Shown here piece by piece: positions 62,401 to 64,000 of a DNA stretch of 64,000 nucleotides. The notes beneath the pieces are model-generated. The model ran no database searches and had not been told where the DNA came from. It was given only the letters and a program-made list of their open reading frames with translations. The stretch is from contig JAILWY010000027.1 in NCBI GenBank assembly GCA_022113835.1, forward strand, positions 1,800,501 through 1,864,500, read 5' to 3'. The DNA comes from Atopsyche davidsoni (taxonomy: Eukaryota > Arthropoda > Insecta > Trichoptera > Hydrobiosidae). Position numbers and translations under genes: made by a program. Numbering within the stretch: the first letter of the stretch is position 1; every line of letters begins with the position of its first letter.

Positions 62401-63162
62401 ACGCTTGAATATTATTTTTAAAGATTTTTTTATGATAAAATCAACAAAAAACAATTGTTTGCATTTTAGGATTGTGCTATCCATTACCTATAACTATTGT
62501 GTATAAAGGAGGTATGAGACGTTGGAGTAAATACACACGATTTGCGTAGATATGATTTAAACAAAGAGGGCGGGTAGATTTCAGGACTTTAAGCACAATC
62601 CCGACCATTATTTTGTCTGGACTAAACAATAAAATATTAACGCCCAAGTTTAAAAGACCGATTACTATAAACAGCTGTTTAATACTACAGACATAAAAAT
62701 TCATATCTCATATTAATTACGTTGTATTTAGATGATAATATGTAAATGTAACCAATTAAGTTTTAGTTAAGTATTATTTATGTCTGCAATATATTTTGAG
62801 TCAATCGATTCACACACGAAACGATAGAAAATTCAATGAAATTTTCGTCCAAAACAGGTGTCAGGTGCTACATCTAATTCATTCACTATGCCTCTGTAAA
62901 TGAGCGAGAATTTGAATCGTGAAATGCAGGTGCGAAACCAATGTTATGTTATTTTTATTAATAAAAATATGTATATCTTACTTCATGAGGATTCCCCTTT
63001 CATCTTCAGGGTCGACCACGTGGACAGTGACGTTCGTGATGAGAGTAATATCGGACTTATCTTGAGCTGCAACCGCCTCGAAGTCGTAAATAGCTCTGTC
63101 GTATTTAGAGAGTTCGTCCACTACTGTGATAGTGCCTGATCGTTCTTCCACAGCAAAAGGCA
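43897..63162 (-). CDS. Large cadherin, 3' ten exons (Cad99C/Cad87A, PCDH15/CDH23-like type), 5' incomplete
   Basis: Calcium-dependent adhesion protein of the plasma membrane. Exons, in transcript order: 62982-63162, 62022-62188, 59467-61619, 58416-58625, 54041-54213, 53615-53683, 52606-52809, 50170-50508, 49163-49285, 43897-44458. All nine junctions agree in phase (2,1,0,0,2,2,2,2,2). The join gives 1392 residues plus a stop, and starts inside a codon, so upstream exons lie beyond the window. Calcium-site linkers are visible (VDPEDE, DDDNDNAP, IDENDNAP, IKDINDHAP, LDVNDNSP, INDVNDNAP). Then come a membrane-proximal domain, a helix at residues ~1020-1047, and a Ser-rich tail ending GRPI, a possible PDZ ligand. 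The family is certain. The orthologue is not: the domain order with a membrane-proximal non-EC domain suggests Cad99C/PCDH15 or Cad87A. The gene spans over 19 kb, with introns invaded by transposons. Confidence 0.9.
45838..45868. repeat. Poly-T tract
   Basis: Nearly pure T run broken by single C and G bases, in the last cadherin intron. It yields a spurious Lys-rich frame on the minus strand. Confidence 0.9.
46044..46275. other. GC-rich island in the last cadherin intron
   Basis: About 230 bp, with CCCCGCGCCGGCCTGAAGCC and CCACCTCGGCCCCGTGCCCG, starting after a tttCAG-like acceptor and containing CCC|GTGAGT on the plus strand. A plus-strand frame of 79 codons covers it. No protein family recognised. 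It could be an exon of an unknown plus-strand transcript, or an internal promoter. Confidence 0.35.
46342..46997. mobile_element. 656-bp foldback element of the second hairpin family, in a cadherin intron
   Basis: Two ~150-bp inverted arms (about 46388-46536 and 46845-46993) repeat the 33.5-kb element, each with the core GATGCCGTGTTCGGCGAAAG, and extend into GAATCAGTC and TATGTATAAACTCGC. They flank ~300 bp of unique DNA. The 12-bp direct repeat AATTAAAAAAAT borders it at 46330-46341 and 46998-47009. No protein-coding frame is visible. Confidence 0.83.
47110..47500. mobile_element. tRNA-like foldback element in a cadherin intron
   Basis: Inverted arms 47184-47278 and 47398-47494. The arms contain GTGGGTTCAAATCCCA, a tRNA T-arm / Pol III B-box, preceded by TATAATTGGTAATGCA and CCATGTAAGCTTGGG, which resemble a D-arm and an anticodon arm. 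Read this way the anticodon loop CATGTAA would place TGT (Thr). Both arms carry the T-arm in opposite orientation, so the whole folds on itself. A 5' block with CTCACAGGAAGTACGA is shared with the 10.3-kb copy. Confidence 0.7.
47363..47443 (+). tRNA. tRNA-Thr-like sequence (TGT), degenerate, inside the foldback
   Basis: Starts GTGATTCG and ends AAATCACGA, which can pair as an acceptor stem. It has a D-arm-like AATTGGTAATGC, a loop CATGTAA and a T-arm GTGGGTTCAAATCCCA. The length and an extra ATGGTAATGC duplication make it a poor functional tRNA. More likely it is a tRNA-derived repeat head. No intact tRNA gene is claimed. Confidence 0.3.
49163..49285 (-). CDS. Cadherin gene, cytoplasmic tail exon 2 (Ser/Gly-rich)
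   Basis: 123-bp phase 2-2 exon between a ttgttag acceptor and a GTAAGG donor, encoding KNAGMETSITSVHSSGQDSG, then a Cys-x-Cys motif (RCPCGQS) and SSEESS. The correct frame differs from the longest open frame here. It is picked out by the phase match on both sides: AG|A gives Arg, AA|C gives Asn, producing ESSNGSYEDSL. The acidic Ser-rich clusters look like kinase sites. Confidence 0.78.
49286..50169 (-). other. Cadherin intron of 0.9 kb
   Basis: GTATTA donor to ttgttAG acceptor. AT-rich, nothing else seen. Confidence 0.75.
50170..50508 (-). CDS. Cadherin gene, cytoplasmic tail exon 1
   Basis: After a catcccag acceptor, ending at a GTATTA donor. It encodes NRHKAFSQQRLNAMGLSTDQ followed by a His/Gln/Asn-rich stretch and a basic end (HRRTGTKKR). 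It has no known enzymatic domain. A juxtamembrane basic region plus Tyr/Ser sites is typical of a scaffold-binding tail. 339 bp, phase 2-2, so it can be skipped in frame. Confidence 0.82.
50509..52605 (-). other. Cadherin intron after the transmembrane exon
   Basis: 2.1 kb intron with a weak GTTCCG donor and a catcccAG acceptor. It includes a GC-richer patch at 51700-51910 with an inverted pair GGGGTGCGAAA / TTTCGCACCCC, probably an old transposon. Confidence 0.75.
52606..52809 (-). CDS. Cadherin gene, transmembrane exon
   Basis: After a tttcag acceptor. It encodes ALLQKETQIKHDLPAYQLLQ, then a ~28-residue hydrophobic helix (from YALSALELGVVAL to LAIVCV), followed by the basic stop-transfer RRNKR. 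The only donor that keeps frame with the next exon is a poor match (AG|GTTCCG). If that intron is retained, translation stops two codons later (RFR-stop), leaving almost no cytoplasmic tail. Confidence 0.88.
52810..53614 (-). other. Cadherin intron of 0.8 kb
   Basis: Between a GTATGA donor and a tttcAG acceptor. Moderately GC-rich near the transmembrane exon, no exon-like stretch recognised. Confidence 0.75.
53615..53683 (-). CDS. Cadherin gene, exon 6 of visible part (69-bp microexon-like)
   Basis: A 69-bp exon flanked by a ttttcag acceptor and a GTATGA donor, encoding TDMYIYAVDPTSNSIIDMDA and onward. Phase 2 at both ends. It completes the membrane-proximal domain and reads smoothly into DALQR|ALLQKE of the next exon. 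It is short but well supported by phase and splice sites. Confidence 0.83.
54041..54213 (-). CDS. Cadherin gene, exon 5 of visible part (membrane-proximal domain)
   Basis: After a gaaag acceptor and before a GTAAGT donor. It encodes VYVLDSSKQLVVVMAARP, then a helix-like stretch and MDVRVRKLETHERTSTIDGT. It is not a cadherin repeat. A small non-EC domain between the last repeat and the membrane is known in protocadherin-15 and cadherin-23 (MAD12 / membrane-proximal domain). I infer the equivalence from position and pattern only. Confidence 0.85.
54835..54990. repeat. Hairpin element relative with a CTGACGATGC...GCGAAACC core
   Basis: Contains AGACCGGTTCAC, CCGGCCGGTTC, and CAGCCTGACGATGCTATGG followed by GGGAGCGAAACCGATCAC. 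The layout matches the GACCGGTTTCG hairpin family. Short inverted matches (TATATAA/TTATATA, GACCGGTTC/GAAACCGATC) are present, but no clear target duplication. It lies in the 4.2-kb cadherin intron. Confidence 0.55.
55761..55804. repeat. (AAAGCTG)n heptanucleotide repeat
   Basis: About six perfect copies of a 7-base unit in the 4.2-kb cadherin intron. Perfect copies suggest recent expansion and likely length variation between individuals. Confidence 0.95.
56527..56544. repeat. Short (CA)n microsatellite
   Basis: TATA followed by about seven CA units in a cadherin intron. Confidence 0.9.
58416..58625 (-). CDS. Cadherin gene, exon 4 of visible part (last cadherin repeat)
   Basis: A 210-bp phase 0-0 exon after a catcag acceptor, ending at a GTGAGT donor. 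It encodes AIDPDSGLNADIRYQLL and FGFDVKATDRQGADDGKS, the typical second half of a cadherin repeat. It continues the previous exon (LKLE|AIDPDSG) and runs into the next one (ANVF|VYVLDSS). No DxNDNAP linker follows, which fits this being the membrane-nearest repeat. Confidence 0.92.
58940..59382. mobile_element. hAT-type MITE, copy B, in a cadherin intron
   Basis: 443 bp, same orientation and sequence as copy A. It has CAGTGCTTCTCAAA / GAGCCACTG ends, flanks GACTAGAT / TACTAGAC (6 of 8), and a short internal duplication near the right end (the block containing TTTTGACTATGAAA occurs twice). It sits in the 841-bp intron between the large cadherin exon and the next exon, 85 bp from the splice donor. 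Confidence 0.87.
59467..61619 (-). CDS. Cadherin gene, large exon with about five cadherin repeats
   Basis: A 2153-bp exon, residues 117-833 of the fragment. It starts after a tttaag acceptor and ends at a GTAAAG donor in phase 0. It holds the end of one repeat (LDRERRDVYRLTVIAEY...DDDNDNAP) and then full repeats closed by IDENDNAP, IKDINDHAP, LDVNDNSP, a degenerate linker (LSDIPEEQDNEDKA, lacking DxNDN) and INDVNDNAP. The third of these repeats has a Lys/Arg/Ser-rich insertion near its start (KVVEEKKSKNGIRTV). Many N-x-S/T sites are present. The degenerate linker implies one non-calcified and possibly flexible joint. The open frame runs on past the donor, but the cadherin similarity stops exactly there. 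Confidence 0.93.
61620..62021 (-). other. Cadherin intron of 0.4 kb
   Basis: GTAAGT donor to tttaAG acceptor. AT-rich, nothing else seen. Confidence 0.8.
62022..62188 (-). CDS. Cadherin gene, exon 2 of visible part
   Basis: It follows a tttcag acceptor and ends at a GTAAGT donor with one base of the next codon. The peptide includes SPIEFHVRENMAGALIGQLL, the start of a cadherin repeat with the calcium-binding Glu of the REN motif, followed by several N-x-S sites (QNSS, QNSS). Split codons at both ends are completed by the neighbouring exons (AA|G gives Lys, G|GT gives Gly). Confidence 0.88.
62189..62981 (-). other. Cadherin intron of 0.8 kb
   Basis: GTAAGA donor to tttcAG acceptor. AT-rich with one short unrelated frame. 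Confidence 0.8.
62982..63162 (-). CDS. Cadherin gene, first visible exon (end of one cadherin repeat)
   Basis: Residues 1-59 plus two bases of codon 60 of the joined fragment. It starts after a tttacag acceptor with two bases of a split codon, and ends at a GTAAGA donor. The peptide runs from PFAVEERSGTITVV to VHVVDPEDERGILM. This is the second half of a cadherin repeat: a Gly-Thr-Ile-Thr strand, a YDFEAVA strand and a calcium-linker variant VDPEDE. The upstream part of this repeat lies outside the window. Confidence 0.88.
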
Positions 63163-63433
63163 CTGTAAAAATACAAACAAAAATTAACATAAGTAAGAGT
63201 ACTTTTCAGTTATGCTTTGCACGTCTTGAAAATACAATTTTATAAAAAAAACTTGTGATATATATAGATAACAAAAAGTATACGGTTCTTATTTAAGCTC
63301 GAAGCCCTTACAGTGCTGCTTTTATTGTACATATTTATTAAAAAAAATAAAACATTGAACAAAAATATTTTACGCATTGATTACTTGTGACACTGTTTTA
63401 GTAGAAATGTTGTAAGATATCTATCTACTATAA

Positions 63434-63661
63434 TCTACTATAATAATAGCCATTGTGTGTTTGTATGTTTGTATGTATGTTTCATTTTTCCGTTCTGTAT
63501 AGAATATCTTAAAAGATACAACGCTGATTTTTTGCACATAAGTTAAGTAAATTTTTCCGCAGCTATGTGCCGAATTTCAAGACAATAGGATAATATTTTC
63601 ATTCATAAACTTTAAAATATGCTCATCAAATACGTCATTTTATGACGGGCTACATTGCTAG
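63434..63661 (+). mobile_element. Non-autonomous Helitron
   Basis: 228 bp beginning TCTACTATAATAATAGCC after an A and ending CTAG before a T, as rolling-circle Helitrons do. Twelve bases before the end there is a hairpin with stem CGTCAT / ATGACG. It has no coding capacity. The 5' motif is typical of insect Helitron derivatives (family knowledge). Confidence 0.75.
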
Positions 63662-63831
63662 TTTAAAATAAAATTAAAAAAGGGTATTTTATTTTCTGAA
63701 AGAGTACACGTAGAACCTGTTTTATAACTCATATAAGTACGATCTATTTTGCAAAGAAAGCGTGAACAAGTAATCGTATATTCTTTTGTATAAAGGAGTA
63801 TTAACAGTATACCTTCAGAGGTATGCTGTTT

Positions 63832-63977
63832 GAGTGGCTCTCAAACTCTTTTGGCCCACGGACCCCTTTTCATGGTCAAAACTTGCCCACGGACCCCCTT
63901 TCATAGACGTAGTTCAAATCGATTTTAATTTTCTAAGGACCCCCTGGAGTCCGTAGGGACCACTTTGAGAAGCACTG
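63832..63977. mobile_element. hAT-type MITE, copy C, short, inverted
   Basis: About 146 bp with AGTGGCTCTCAAACTCTTTT at the left and GAGAAGCACTG at the right. It is opposite in orientation to copies A and B and keeps only their outer parts, so it is an internal deletion derivative. The first base of the left end is changed, and I see no clear 8-bp duplication. Confidence 0.75.
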
Positions 63978-64000
63978 CTTTGGACTGAGGTATACTCAGA

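Noticed and set aside
1..64000. CRISPR array, prokaryotic operons or ribosome-binding sites
   Set aside because: The window is eukaryotic: spliced genes, LTR, hAT and Helitron elements. No direct-repeat/spacer structure was found.

Overview
This is a eukaryotic, intron-rich and strongly AT-biased window, most likely from an arthropod and probably an insect. Coding DNA occurs as short GC-richer islands with GT/AG splice sites in long AT-rich introns. The two recognisable cellular genes belong to families well known in insects: a SIFamide-type neuropeptide receptor and a large cadherin of the Cad99C/Cad87A (PCDH15/CDH23-like) kind. Both lie on the minus strand. The species cannot be named from the sequence.

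Layout. 1-32.1 kb is gene-poor: AT-rich DNA with scattered GC-richer patches, a three-copy 268-bp tandem repeat (12.5-13.3 kb), a dispersed ~480-bp repeat pair (9.4 and 25.5 kb), tRNA-like foldback repeats (4.2, 10.3 kb) and palindromic hairpin elements (5.1, 19.1, 24.6 kb). 32.1-32.8 kb holds the first coding exon of the receptor (extracellular N-terminus, TM1, TM2). It ends at a clean splice donor, but I could not find the exons for TM3-TM7 downstream. 33.1-34.3 kb carries a GC-rich block, a palindromic element and a hAT-type MITE.

35.19-39.73 kb is a BEL/Pao-type LTR retrotransposon: LTRs identical as read by eye, a 5-bp target duplication, a primer-binding site and a polypurine tract. It has lost most of its pol region and carries a 60-bp tandem array inside its gag-like ORF.

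43.9-63.2 kb contains the last ten exons of the cadherin gene. I joined them at splice sites whose phases all agree, giving 1392 residues: about seven to eight cadherin repeats, a membrane-proximal domain, one transmembrane helix and a ~340-residue cytoplasmic tail. Its introns hold a hAT MITE, a large foldback element and a tRNA-like foldback. The right edge (63.4-64 kb) has a non-autonomous Helitron and a third hAT MITE.

Most notable: (1) hairpin elements at 19.1, 24.6, 33.5 and 46.3 kb share a compact TGA-N2-ATGCC...GGCGAAA-type core and are flanked by 12-13-bp direct repeats. This suggests retrotransposition and resembles the ribozyme-bearing terminal repeats of Penelope-like elements. 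(2) A satellite-like array is growing inside a recent LTR element. (3) Four consecutive cadherin exons around the membrane helix have the same phase and multiple-of-three lengths, and a weak donor lies just after the helix, so soluble or tail-less isoforms are possible.
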